A DNA stretch of 64,000 nt from Asticcacaulis sp. AC460 (GTDB lineage Bacteria; Pseudomonadota; Alphaproteobacteria; Caulobacterales; Caulobacteraceae), in the NCBI RefSeq assembly GCF_000495795.1, contig NZ_AWGD01000003.1, positions 124,001-188,000 of the forward strand, written 5' to 3'. The notes beneath the pieces were generated by a model. It ran no database searches and was not told the origin of the DNA. It worked only from the letters and a program-made list of their open reading frames with translations. Shown here one piece after another: positions 41,816-50,462 of this stretch (positions within the stretch are counted from its first letter, which is position 1; each line of letters begins with the position of its first letter). A program made the position numbers and the translations under genes.

Positions 41816-43048
41816 CTACCCGCCCCTTCCAGTACGCGACATGACATAGCCCGGTGCCGCCATCAGAACGAACATGGCGATGCCGAACACGAACAGATAG
41901 TTGCCGATGTTTTGGATAAGGAAGCCCATGGCGACCGAAGTCACGAACCAGCCCGCCGACACCGCCGCCAGCCAGAGCTTGCGCCGGACGACGAAGGCGA
42001 CGTACCAGCACGCCCCCTGGAAGGCCGAGACCACAGCCGGATACAGCATCCAGATCAGCTGGCTTTTCTCGGTGGCCGAGACATACCCCAGGCAGACGCA
42101 CATCGACAGGTTGGCCAGACCCGCGCTCCCGAACGCGCCGTTGATGGCGCGGGTGGCCGCGCCATGCATGCTGTCCTTGCGGTCGCGCCACATCATCCAG
42201 AACATCGCCACCATGAACAGGGCGGTCGGCGCAAAGCCGATAAAAAGGTAAACCCAGCCCGGCCACGTCAGTTGAAACGCGATCTGAACCCAGAAGCCAA
42301 AGCACTGCAGGCCGTACAGCACGCCGGCAATCAGGAAGAGCTGCCCGGCGCCGCGTTGCGCCTTGGGCCCTTCGGTGACCAGCGCCTTGAGGAAAGCCAA
42401 GTCCTTTTGCGCGCCTTCCGTGGCGTCCGGTGAAGAGGCCGTGGCCGCCTCCGGACGCGACATCAGGAAACCCGGCACAACCATCAAAGCCAGAAGGGCC
42501 ACGCTCAGTAGCAACAGATAACCGCCCGTATTGCGGATCAGGAAGCCCAGGGTCGCGGCGGTCGCCCACCAGCCCAGCGATACACCCAGCAACCACAACT
42601 TCCGCCGCACCATGAACGCGACATACCAGCACGCCCCAAGGGCGGCGCACGATACCGGCGGATACAACAGCCAGATCAGGAAATTCTGCTGCGTCGACGA
42701 TACGTAACCAAACACGATACACAGGGCCAGGTTGGCTAAGCCTGCGCTCCCGAAGGCCGAATTCAGCGCCCGGGTGGCCACACCCTGCCCCGCCTGGTTG
42801 CGGTCGCGCCAGAACACCCAGCCGATAAAGCCCACCAGCACCGCGACCGGCCCCACAGCGACCACGAGGTGCAGCCAGACCGGCCACGTCCAGGCCAGCA
42901 TGATCTGCAGCCAGTACAGGAAACACTGCAGGCTGTAGGCAGCGCCGGCGACGACAAAGACCTGGCCGGCAGTGACCTGGGCCTTGGGCCCCTGGGAGAC
43001 AAGGGTCTTGAGAAAGGCGAGATCCTTATGAGCGTCGTCCGCTTCCAT
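41816..43048 (-). CDS. membrane protein built of two tandem homologous halves
   Basis: A 410-residue protein whose two halves (about residues 7-198 and 214-405, offset 207) align almost without gaps: HKDLAFLKTLVSQGPKAQ against QKDLAFLKALVTEGPKAQ, and ALNSAFGSAGLANLALC against AINGAFGSAGLANLSMC. Each half has about five or six membrane segments and a WYVAFxVRRKLWL block. The high identity means a fairly recent internal duplication. Function is unknown. It is encoded directly ahead of a winged-helix regulator. Confidence 0.8.
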   Translation of the reverse strand: MEADDAHKDLAFLKTLVSQGPKAQVTAGQVFVVAGAAYSLQCFLYWLQIMLAWTWPVWLHLVVAVGPVAVLVGFIGWVFWRDRNQAGQGVATRALNSAFGSAGLANLALCIVFGYVSSTQQNFLIWLLYPPVSCAALGACWYVAFMVRRKLWLLGVSLGWWATAATLGFLIRNTGGYLLLLSVALLALMVVPGFLMSRPEAATASSPDATEGAQKDLAFLKALVTEGPKAQRGAGQLFLIAGVLYGLQCFGFWVQIAFQLTWPGWVYLFIGFAPTALFMVAMFWMMWRDRKDSMHGAATRAINGAFGSAGLANLSMCVCLGYVSATEKSQLIWMLYPAVVSAFQGACWYVAFVVRRKLWLAAVSAGWFVTSVAMGFLIQNIGNYLFVFGIAMFVLMAAPGYVMSRTGRGG

Positions 43049-43067
43049 GCGACTTTCCTGTGACGGA

Positions 43068-43094
43068 GCCCCCGGGCGATATCCACCCGGGGGC
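43068..43094 (-). terminator. strong GC hairpin after acyltransferase gene
   Basis: GCCCCCGGG (43068-43076) pairs with CCCGGGGGC (43086-43094) over a 9-base loop, between the stop of the acyltransferase and the start of the duplicated membrane protein. No T-run is present. Confidence 0.5.
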
Positions 43095-43120
43095 CGTTGT
43101 TGTGCGGTGGTCCAGGACTA

Positions 43121-44344
43121 TCAGGCTTCCTGGAGGACGGGTTCGGCGCCTTTTTTCACCTTGTGGCGGCGGCCGTTGAGAATCGTGCCGATGAAAGTGT
43201 ACCGCACGAAGAGCGCATAGCTCAACAGGCCGACCGCAAGTGTACCGAACAGGACGATGGCGGCCTTGTATTCGACCTCCCAGGCCAGGTCTTTCACCTG
43301 CCACTGGAACAGCATGACCAGCGGGATGTGCACGATATAGACCCAGTACGACGCGTCGGCGAAATAGCGGACCATCGGCACTTTCTTCTTCAGCAGCAGG
43401 CGGGCAAATCCGATCAGGAAAAAGGCCCACGACCACCCCGTCAGCGGATACAGCAGGCAATAGATCGGGTGGTCGGCGCCATTGACCGGCACGAAGGCAG
43501 GCGTACTGCCGACGATGTTCAGGCACCACCAGGTACCGACCGCGGCCGAGATACCGTACAGCCAGAAGCGGCTGGCCAGGTGATCGAGCAGGTCGGCCCG
43601 GCGGTGCAGCCACCAGCCGAAGGTGAAGGCCGTGGTGAAGCCGGCAATGGCCATGGCGTTGGGGATCAGACCCGTGTCCGGCGTCTGGATGCCGAACCAC
43701 ATCATCCAGCCCTTGTTCACGAAGAAGACGGCGGCGACGGGCAGGATAAGAACCGCGCTGATCAGGTCGCTCTTGGTCAGAAGTCCGACCACCTTGTCCA
43801 GCAAGCGGCCCAGCGGTGCGCCGATGCCCGTGACGTCGGTGACGACCTTGATGAGCGCCGTGCCGACATAGAACAGCAGCAGGACGTACAGGAACCACAG
43901 GTGGGTCAGCGGAATCGTCTGGACGGTAAAGGCCGGCGGCGGTGGCGGGGGCGCCGCGGCGGCGGCCGAGCCCGGCGCCGGCATGTTGGCCAGGATCATG
44001 AGGGTGACAATCGCGGCCAGGACGAGCGGCCAGAAGGCCACCAGAGGAATGCCGATCCGCTTCAGGCGGTTGCCCAGGAAGGCGCCGACCTTGTTGTCGC
44101 GCTTTTGCAGCAGCAAACGGGCAAAGAAGCCGGCCAGGACGAAGAAGGTGACCATCCGGAACATGTGGATGACATAGAAGGCAATATTGGCGCCGGTGTC
44201 GGTGACCGTATCGTCCACGACCCAGATTCGCGGCTCCATGAACGACATGACGCCATGCAACACGATGCCCAGAAACAGGGCGAAGGCGCGGACGGCATCG
44301 AGATCGTGCCAACGCTCCCCGCCGGATGAAGCAGAAGTGGTCAT
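43121..44344 (-). CDS. acyltransferase 3 family membrane protein (OpgC-like)
   Basis: A 407-residue multi-pass protein with about ten membrane helices. The N-terminus has HDLDAVRAFALFLGIVLHG with the conserved R and H of acyltransferase 3 enzymes, then RMVTFFVLAGFFA and a Pro/Ala-rich loop (APPPPPPAF), and FADASYWVYIVHIPLV near the end. It probably moves acyl or succinyl groups from cytoplasmic donors onto extracytoplasmic glycans; osmoregulated glucans are one candidate. A palindromic repeat copy lies just upstream of its start. Confidence 0.82.
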   Translation of the reverse strand: MTTSASSGGERWHDLDAVRAFALFLGIVLHGVMSFMEPRIWVVDDTVTDTGANIAFYVIHMFRMVTFFVLAGFFARLLLQKRDNKVGAFLGNRLKRIGIPLVAFWPLVLAAIVTLMILANMPAPGSAAAAAPPPPPPAFTVQTIPLTHLWFLYVLLLFYVGTALIKVVTDVTGIGAPLGRLLDKVVGLLTKSDLISAVLILPVAAVFFVNKGWMMWFGIQTPDTGLIPNAMAIAGFTTAFTFGWWLHRRADLLDHLASRFWLYGISAAVGTWWCLNIVGSTPAFVPVNGADHPIYCLLYPLTGWSWAFFLIGFARLLLKKKVPMVRYFADASYWVYIVHIPLVMLFQWQVKDLAWEVEYKAAIVLFGTLAVGLLSYALFVRYTFIGTILNGRRHKVKKGAEPVLQEA

Positions 44345-44366
44345 GAGGGGTCTCCCTGCCCGCTAA

Positions 44367-44443
44367 GCGCATCCCGAAAAGTGTGAGGCACTTTTCGGAT
44401 AAAGATGCGCGTCAAAAAACACGATTTCGGACCCGTGTCCGAT
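44367..44443. repeat. palindromic repeat, copy A (partial)
   Basis: GCGCATCCCGAAAAGTG pairs with CACTTTTCGG...GATGCGC (44367-44410). This matches the first palindrome of the two full copies near 46.1 and 47.4 kb; the second palindrome is strongly diverged (imperfect stem around 44425-44443). It lies about 22 bp upstream of the acyltransferase start. Confidence 0.7.
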
Positions 44444-44461
44444 GATGACAACGTATACGCC

Positions 44462-44486
44462 AACTAGTTTGTTTTGTAAACTGGTT
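44462..44486. promoter_or_regulatory. TetR-like inverted repeat
   Basis: AACTAGTTT (44462-44470) and AAACTGGTT (44478-44486) form a 9-bp inverted repeat with one mismatch and a 7-base spacer, in the divergent region between the acyltransferase and DUF4328-like genes. The shape suits a dimeric repressor; no regulator gene is adjacent. Confidence 0.3.
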
Positions 44487-44549
44487 TGATGAAAATGCGG
44501 TTGCATGCGTCGCCAAAACCCGGCTTAGTGCAGCCAAGGGGGAGCGGAA

Positions 44550-45203
44550 ATGCAAGCGGAACAAGGATTCAAGAGCGCGCAGGGATGGATGATCGCCTTG
44601 GTCATTATGGCGCTGCTTGATGTCGCTGCCGGCGCAGTTGGCCTCTTCATTGGTGTATCAGGAGGCGGCTGGCCGATGTCGCCGGACAAGACCAACGAAA
44701 ACCTGATCGTCGGCGCCGTCTTTATTGTCATGCTGCTCCAGATCCTGCTGCGCACCGCGTCCCTGCCGATGATGATGAGATGGACGTGGCGTCTGGTGTC
44801 CAATGCGGAACGCCAGGCGCGCTTTCCCATGTCGGTACGCTGGGCATGGCTGGGCTGGGTCGTGCCAGTAGTGAGTTTCTGGCTTCCGGCAAAAGCGATC
44901 ATGGCGCTCAACGACCGCAACCTGTCGCCCGGTCTCAGACGGCATCTTGTCATCATGACCTGGTGGTGCTTGCGGCTTGTAACCACCTTGACAGGCTCGG
45001 CCGTCAGCCTGTTCGTCATGTTGATGATCGCTGCGGTGAACTCTCTCCACGTCACAGCCGACCCGGGCGCTTACATCGCGCGATGGATGTTCATGGTCGT
45101 GACATGCGGAGTCCTGTCGCGCGGCCTGGAAGCCGTTGTTCTGATCACGACCTACCGCCGCCAGCCCCGGCCCGGCGACGTTGTCGCCGCGACCGTCTTC
45201 TGA
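44550..45203 (+). CDS. DUF4328-like membrane protein
   Basis: A 217-residue protein with AAGGGGGAG eight bases before the ATG and about five membrane segments. The stretch RWAWLGWVVPVVSFWLPAKAIMALN resembles the WxGWFxPIVSLxxPY motif of DUF4328 proteins, which are common as uncharacterised membrane proteins. It is followed 10 bp later by an alpha/beta hydrolase gene, probably in the same transcript. Confidence 0.65.
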   Translation: MQAEQGFKSAQGWMIALVIMALLDVAAGAVGLFIGVSGGGWPMSPDKTNENLIVGAVFIVMLLQILLRTASLPMMMRWTWRLVSNAERQARFPMSVRWAWLGWVVPVVSFWLPAKAIMALNDRNLSPGLRRHLVIMTWWCLRLVTTLTGSAVSLFVMLMIAAVNSLHVTADPGAYIARWMFMVVTCGVLSRGLEAVVLITTYRRQPRPGDVVAATVF

Positions 45204-45213
45204 AAGCCCCGAC

Positions 45214-46068
45214 ATGAACCGCTACTGGCTTATCCTGCGCCGTTTTCTGATCAGCCTGGTGATCGTGATCGTCACCGCCTATGCCGGTATCGTCGGCTAT
45301 CTCTATGTCGCCCAGCGCAGCCTCCTCTATTCCATCCGGCCGGAGCCCAACCAGCCGATTGCAGGGCTGAAAATCCAGGACATGCGGATCAAAACCCCCG
45401 ATGGCGAAACGCTCCAGGCCTGGTACGAAGCGCCGCAGCCCGGGCAGCCGGTCATCCTGTTCTTCCATGGCCAGGGCAGCACCCTGACCATGGGCAAATG
45501 GCGCTATGTCCGCATGCACAAGCAGGGTGTCGGCTACCTGGCCCTGGCCTATCGCGGCTATTCGCATTCCACCGGCAAGCCGACGGAGACAGGCCTCTTC
45601 ACCGACGGCCTGGCGGCCTATGACTGGCTGCGGCAACAGGGTTTCAAGGACGCGGACATCATCATCCACGGCCATTCCTTAGGATCGGGCGTTGCCACCT
45701 ATGTCGCCTCGAAACGCCCGGCGCACGCCCTGGTGCTGGAAGCGCCGTTCACCGCCGTGTCGGACGTCGCCCAGGAACGTTACCCCTTCGTGCCGGTGTC
45801 ACTGCTGATGCAGGATCAGTTCCGCAGCCGCACCTATATCGGGGACGTGCACATGCCGCTGCTGATTGCTCATGGCGACCGGGACAGCGTCGTTCCCTTC
45901 CACCAGGGGCAAAGGCTGTTCGAACTGGCCAACGAACCCAAGACCTTCATCCACATGAAGGGCTCGGAGCATAACACCCTGACACGCGACGGCCTGTACC
46001 CACACATCTGGACGTTCCTGGGCCTGGCGCCGGCCGACTATGATCCGGCGATGGAAAGCGCGCCTTAG
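45214..46068 (+). CDS. membrane-anchored alpha/beta hydrolase (Bem46-like)
   Basis: The start is ATG 45214 (MNRYWLILRRF), giving 284 residues. One N-terminal membrane anchor (about 10-30) is followed by an alpha/beta hydrolase domain: oxyanion region FFHGQGS, nucleophile elbow GHSLGSG with S155, acid in HGDRDSVVP, and His in GSEHNT near the C-terminus. The catalytic triad is therefore complete. Substrate is unknown. Its TAG stop lies in the terminal inverted repeat of a palindromic element. Confidence 0.85.
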   Translation: MNRYWLILRRFLISLVIVIVTAYAGIVGYLYVAQRSLLYSIRPEPNQPIAGLKIQDMRIKTPDGETLQAWYEAPQPGQPVILFFHGQGSTLTMGKWRYVRMHKQGVGYLALAYRGYSHSTGKPTETGLFTDGLAAYDWLRQQGFKDADIIIHGHSLGSGVATYVASKRPAHALVLEAPFTAVSDVAQERYPFVPVSLLMQDQFRSRTYIGDVHMPLLIAHGDRDSVVPFHQGQRLFELANEPKTFIHMKGSEHNTLTRDGLYPHIWTFLGLAPADYDPAMESAP

Positions 46069-46167
46069 AGCGCGTTTCGATCCGGTAGAATCGGATCGGC
46101 GCTCTAAGTTTTTGTTTTTACGCGCATCTTAATCCAAAAAGTACGTCACACTTTTTGGGATGCGCTC
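46068..46167. repeat. palindromic repeat, copy B (full length, about 100 bp)
   Basis: The element runs from GAGCGC to GCGCTC and consists of two imperfect palindromes (GAGCGCG...CGGCGCTC, and ACGCGCATC...GGGATGCGC) joined by a T-rich linker TTTTTGTTTTT. It fills the whole gap between two convergent genes. Flanking TTAGAGCGC and GCGCTCTAA ends supply the TAG stop codons of both genes. Confidence 0.8.
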
Positions 46168-47366
46168 TAAGTCTTCGACAGCGCCTCCAGCCGGCCGGCA
46201 TCCAGGCCGTTGACCAGGTTCTTCAGCACATCGATCGAATCGACCGTGCCAGCCGCCTCGACGCTGATGCGGCCATTGCGAACCACGGTATAGCTGCCCT
46301 GCTTGGTGTCGCGGTTCCACGATTCCGACACCATCTGACCGTTGCTGGTCGTCACCTTTTCATAGCCGCCGGCGCTGCTGGACGAGGTATTGACATTGAC
46401 CGCCGTCGCCAGCGCGCCCAACCCACTGACTGAGCCCAGGTCGGTGACCGTCAGTTCGACGGTATTGCCGTTGATGACGTAGTGCGCCTCGGCCTCAGCG
46501 ACCGAAACGCCGCCCATGCCGCCGGACTGGGTGCTGTCGTCGCTGCGCGCGGCGCCCAGATAGTTCGCCGGCATCAGACCCAGCAAGGCCTGCGGATCGG
46601 CCAGCGTGACCGTAGTGGTGCCATTGGCCTGGGCCGAGGCTTCCGCCGCCATCTGGTTGGCCGCCTGCTCGACCTTCCCCAGGTCGACCGAGCCAACGCC
46701 CGGAACCTTTACGGCCTTGTTCGCCGCTGCCGAGTAGGTCGCAGCTGCGCCAAGCGTACCCATGGTCACGATCGCGCCGCTGATTCCCGCCGCGACAAAC
46801 CACAGCACAAGCGAGATCACGGCGACCACGACAGTGTAGCCCACGCTTTTCCCCGCCGGCACGGCCATAAGCTTCGGCGCCCCGAGATAGAACAGATAGA
46901 AGGTATAGGCCAGGCCGGCCAGCATGGCGAGCCAACCCAGGAAGGGAACCAGCCCCGCCAGCGCGGCGACCCACGCCGCGGTCATGGAATAGGCCATCAG
47001 CTTGAAGGCCTGCAGGAAGCTCTTACGGCCGTCAAAACTGGGCGCCAGGGCGTCAACAATCAACGCCATGATGTAAATGATCGCCAGGTTGAGAACGAGG
47101 CCGAAGATTGCGCCGACAATCAGAAGGGGGCTGATCAGCAGGGCGAAACCGCCGGTGAAAATCACACTCCCCAGCAGGCCCGCCACCGGGCCGATAACGG
47201 CCAGGGGCAGGATGTAGCCAAGATAGAGCGACTTAACCGACGCCGGTTCGGGAGCAATGACGTCCCAGGTCGGCGAGGGTTTGAACAGGATCGCCTGGAC
47301 CCTTTCGATCAGGCCCGGGGCCCGGGGCTGGATGGCGGGTGTAGGTTCGACAGGGGAATCGTTCAT
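46167..47366 (-). CDS. Yip1-domain membrane protein
   Basis: Start ATG 47366 (MNDSPVEPTP); 399 residues. A Pro-rich N-terminus leads into the Yip1 pattern LIERVQAILFKPSPTWDVIAPE and five or six membrane segments (about 50-205). After residue 215 comes a soluble C-terminal domain with NANGTTTVTLAD- and YEKVTTSNGQMVSESW-like beta stretches, which extends beyond a plain Yip1 protein. Function in bacteria is unclear. Repeat copies flank it: copy C just upstream of the start and copy B at the stop. Confidence 0.78.
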   Translation of the reverse strand: MNDSPVEPTPAIQPRAPGLIERVQAILFKPSPTWDVIAPEPASVKSLYLGYILPLAVIGPVAGLLGSVIFTGGFALLISPLLIVGAIFGLVLNLAIIYIMALIVDALAPSFDGRKSFLQAFKLMAYSMTAAWVAALAGLVPFLGWLAMLAGLAYTFYLFYLGAPKLMAVPAGKSVGYTVVVAVISLVLWFVAAGISGAIVTMGTLGAAATYSAAANKAVKVPGVGSVDLGKVEQAANQMAAEASAQANGTTTVTLADPQALLGLMPANYLGAARSDDSTQSGGMGGVSVAEAEAHYVINGNTVELTVTDLGSVSGLGALATAVNVNTSSSSAGGYEKVTTSNGQMVSESWNRDTKQGSYTVVRNGRISVEAAGTVDSIDVLKNLVNGLDAGRLEALSKT

Positions 47367-47396
47367 GGCTGGACCTTCTGAAGCGGAAAAAACGCT

Positions 47397-47493
47397 GAGC
47401 GCATCCCGAAAAGTGTGACGCACTTTCGGACCAGGATGCGCGTCAAACAAAAACCTAAAGCGCGAATCCGATTTATCGGACCAAAAAGCGCTC
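47397..47493. repeat. palindromic repeat, copy C (full length, 97 bp)
   Basis: The inverse of copy B along almost its whole length: GAGCGCATCCCGAAAAGTG...CGGACCAGGATGCGC, then AAACAAAAACC as linker, then GCGAATCCGATTTATCGGACC...GCGCTC. It sits 30 bp upstream of the Yip1 gene, in the same orientation relative to that gene as copy A has to the acyltransferase gene. Confidence 0.8.
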
Positions 47494-47553
47494 TAGCTAC
47501 AAAGGCTTACACACGGCACCCTGGTAAAAACCAGACCGGGGCGAAAGAGGACC

Positions 47554-47588
47554 AAAAAATAAGCGCCCGGTCAATGACGACCGGGCGC
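47554..47588 (-). terminator. Rho-independent terminator of M1 aminopeptidase
   Basis: GCGCCCGGTC (47563-47572) pairs with GACCGGGCGC (47579-47588) over a 6-base loop; on the minus strand it is followed by TTATTTTTTGG. Located 26 bp after the aminopeptidase stop. Confidence 0.9.
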
Positions 47589-47613
47589 ACAAATACTTGA
47601 TACCGTATCCGCC

Positions 47614-50295
47614 CTACTGAGCGGATTTGAAGGCGGCCGTCACTTCCGCCGCCTTGGCGTCCTTCAGGACGCCGCAGTTGCGCACGCGCTCGATCGTACG
47701 GTCGAAGGCCAGGGTACCACGACCGGCCGCTTCGACCTTGGGCCGCATGATGGAATCGATCTGCGCCGCCCGTTCCACCGAGCAGTAGCCGCCACCCAGG
47801 GTCTGGAGGCGCGACGCCGAGAAGATGCCGACGCCCTTGCTGAGAGCCTCATAGTTGGCGACGTACCAGTCGAAGGTCATATCGCGGCTCTTCGGCTGCC
47901 CCATCAGTCCGCCCAGCAGGCGCAGACGTTCAGTGGAGCGCAGGCGGGTATCGGTCAGCACGACGCCGAACAGCCAGTTGGCCGTCTCCGGCGTGGCGCC
48001 GGACGTCACCACCGACGTGGCGGTGGCGCGGAACAGCTCGTCCTTCGAGGTCATCGCCGTTTCATAAAGCGCCTTGGCCGTAGCCAGGCCGCCGTCCTCG
48101 ACATGGACAGCCAGCGCCAGCCCGAGGATCGACTGATCCAGGGCCGTCTTGTCCCCGCCCAGATAGGCGGTGGCGGCGGCCTTCAGCTTGGCACGCAAGG
48201 CCTCGTCATGGGCATCGTCCGCCACCAGGTCGACCAGGTTGGTGCGCAGGCTCTGGGTATCCGGCGAATCCGAAGCGTGGGCGCCGGCCTTGGGGTCGAA
48301 GCCCAGCGCGGTCAGGCGCGGACCATAGATGGAGGCCATGACGCGGCGATAATCGGCCGTCGCATCCTCTGCCACCAGACCGTTGCGGCGCAGGCCGGCC
48401 AGGCGGCCGCCGCCGTCGACGGCAACGCGTGAGTCGGGATTGGCGGCCATGACGCGGGCGGCCGAAATCAGCTTGGAGGTGTCCAGCTTGCCGACCGCGA
48501 ACTGAGCCCACAGGCTGTCATTGGCCGCCAGGCCTTCGACGCCCGACAGGGTCGCACCGGTGGCGATCAGCTTGTCCCAGTCCTCGGCCGGCAGGACGAA
48601 GCGGTAATAGCCGCGGCCACCGGCATTGGGCATGATCTCACCGGGGACATCGGCGGCCAGGGCGCCTTCGACCTTGTCGATCATGTAGCAGGCCTCGTCG
48701 GCCCCGCGACGCAGGCACAGCGGGATGGTCCAGGTTTGCGGCGCCAGCTCCACGCCCATCGGCGCGAAGCGCGACTGCTTGACACGCAGATAGCCGTTAA
48801 GGTGGCTGAATTCGAGTACCGGCACGCCCTGCTGGCTGGTGAAGCTCTTCATTGCTTCGAGGACCTTGGGGTCCTGGGCGGAGTCGGCCAGGGCCGCGAA
48901 GAACTCATCCGACGTCGCATTGCCGTGCGGGTGACGCGACATGTGCAGGCGCACGCCATCGCGGAACTGGTCGTCGCCCAGATAACCGGCAATCATAGCG
49001 ACAACCTGGCCGCCCTTGCCATAGGTCACCCCGTCGAAGGCCTGGTCGATATCGGCGCTGTTGACGATGGGCTGATGGATCGGACGACCGACCTTCAGTG
49101 CATCGATGTGCATTGCCCCGAAGCCTTCTTCATTGGCGCCGGCGCCGATGTTCAGTTCCGGGCGCCAGGCGTTGCCGATGCGGTAACCCATCCAGTTGGC
49201 AAAGCTTTCGTTCAGCCAGATATCGTCCCACCAGGCGGGGGTGACATAGTCACCGAACCATTGGTGCGACAACTCGTGCGACACGACCATACCGAAGCTG
49301 CGCTTCTGTTCGGTGTCGGCGCCTTCATCCAGCAGCAGGATATTGTCGCCATAGATGTCGAGACCGGCGTTTTCCATAGCGCCCGGCATGACCGGCGAAG
49401 CGGCCTGGTCCAGCTTGGGATAGGGGAAGGCCTGGTTGAAATAGGCTTCCAGGTGGGCAACGATCGGGCCGGTTTCCTTCAGCGCGTACTGCAGCTTGCC
49501 GGCATTGGGCTGGGTGGCCAGGATGCGGATCGGCAGCGGCGTCGGGCGTTGCGGCGTCGGCGGCACCATGCCCTGGGCCACAGCGAACGGGCCGACGGCA
49601 AAGGCCAGCAGATAGGTCGGCAGCGGTGCGGTCGCATAGAACTGGTGACGGACCAGCTTGCTATCTTCGTCCTGCGACATGTGCTCCGGGGCGTTGCTGG
49701 CGACTTCCAGGCCGTCCTCGGTGATGACGGAAACGCGGAACGGCGTCTTGAAGCCTGGCTCGTCGAACGACGGGAAGGCGGCACGGGCGTCGATCGACTG
49801 GAACTGCGACCAGACATACCACTTGCCGTCGACCTGGATGCGGTACAGCCCGGCGGCCGTGTCACCGAAGGCGGCATCATAATCGAAATTCAGCGTAGCG
49901 GCGCCGGCGGCGACCGGCTTGGCGAAGTCCAGGCGGACGACACCCAGCGGATCGACCTGGGTGTACTTGGCCTTGATGGTCTTGCCGTTCTGCGTCACCG
50001 TGGCGGTGGCCACCTTCAGGTCGCGGCCGTGGATGAACAGGGTCGAGGTCTGTTCCTTGACCTGGACGTCGATCTCGGCATGGCCCGAGAAGCGCGGCTT
50101 GGACGGAACAATGGTCAGGATCAGCCGGTAGGCGGTCGGCTTGGCCGTGTCGGGCAGCTTGCCCTGGGGATAGGGCGCGGCGGGGGCTGCGGCCTGAGCC
50201 GCGACGGTTGTCGCCGTTGCAGGAAGAATGGCCAGGGCCGAAACGCCCAGGGACAGGGCAAGCATGAGTGCGCGCATGGATCTTAACCGGATCAT
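47614..50295 (-). CDS. M1 family zinc aminopeptidase, exported
   Basis: ATG 50295 (MIRLRSMRALML) is the likely start; ATG 50277 is possible. The 893-residue protein has a signal peptide, then the M1 N-terminal beta domain, the substrate-binding PGAMENAG motif near residue 303, and the zinc site H340-E341-L-S-H344 with third ligand E363 in WLNESFA. A large C-terminal helical ERAP1-like domain completes it. It cleaves N-terminal amino acids from peptides in the periplasm or at the surface. A strong terminator follows the gene. Confidence 0.93.
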   Translation of the reverse strand: MIRLRSMRALMLALSLGVSALAILPATATTVAAQAAAPAAPYPQGKLPDTAKPTAYRLILTIVPSKPRFSGHAEIDVQVKEQTSTLFIHGRDLKVATATVTQNGKTIKAKYTQVDPLGVVRLDFAKPVAAGAATLNFDYDAAFGDTAAGLYRIQVDGKWYVWSQFQSIDARAAFPSFDEPGFKTPFRVSVITEDGLEVASNAPEHMSQDEDSKLVRHQFYATAPLPTYLLAFAVGPFAVAQGMVPPTPQRPTPLPIRILATQPNAGKLQYALKETGPIVAHLEAYFNQAFPYPKLDQAASPVMPGAMENAGLDIYGDNILLLDEGADTEQKRSFGMVVSHELSHQWFGDYVTPAWWDDIWLNESFANWMGYRIGNAWRPELNIGAGANEEGFGAMHIDALKVGRPIHQPIVNSADIDQAFDGVTYGKGGQVVAMIAGYLGDDQFRDGVRLHMSRHPHGNATSDEFFAALADSAQDPKVLEAMKSFTSQQGVPVLEFSHLNGYLRVKQSRFAPMGVELAPQTWTIPLCLRRGADEACYMIDKVEGALAADVPGEIMPNAGGRGYYRFVLPAEDWDKLIATGATLSGVEGLAANDSLWAQFAVGKLDTSKLISAARVMAANPDSRVAVDGGGRLAGLRRNGLVAEDATADYRRVMASIYGPRLTALGFDPKAGAHASDSPDTQSLRTNLVDLVADDAHDEALRAKLKAAATAYLGGDKTALDQSILGLALAVHVEDGGLATAKALYETAMTSKDELFRATATSVVTSGATPETANWLFGVVLTDTRLRSTERLRLLGGLMGQPKSRDMTFDWYVANYEALSKGVGIFSASRLQTLGGGYCSVERAAQIDSIMRPKVEAAGRGTLAFDRTIERVRNCGVLKDAKAAEVTAAFKSAQ

Positions 50296-50462
50296 ATGAA
50301 ACAATCCGTCAGCGATAGCACAGGCTGCAAACGGCGAACATTAAGTTTTTGTAAGGCAGATGCCGGGCCGGATTTCCGACATATTCCGCGCCCCGGTCAC
50401 GAAGCCTTAATCAAATCGATTCAGGAATCGTTTTCAATAGCAACGATCCTGGACCATTCCTT

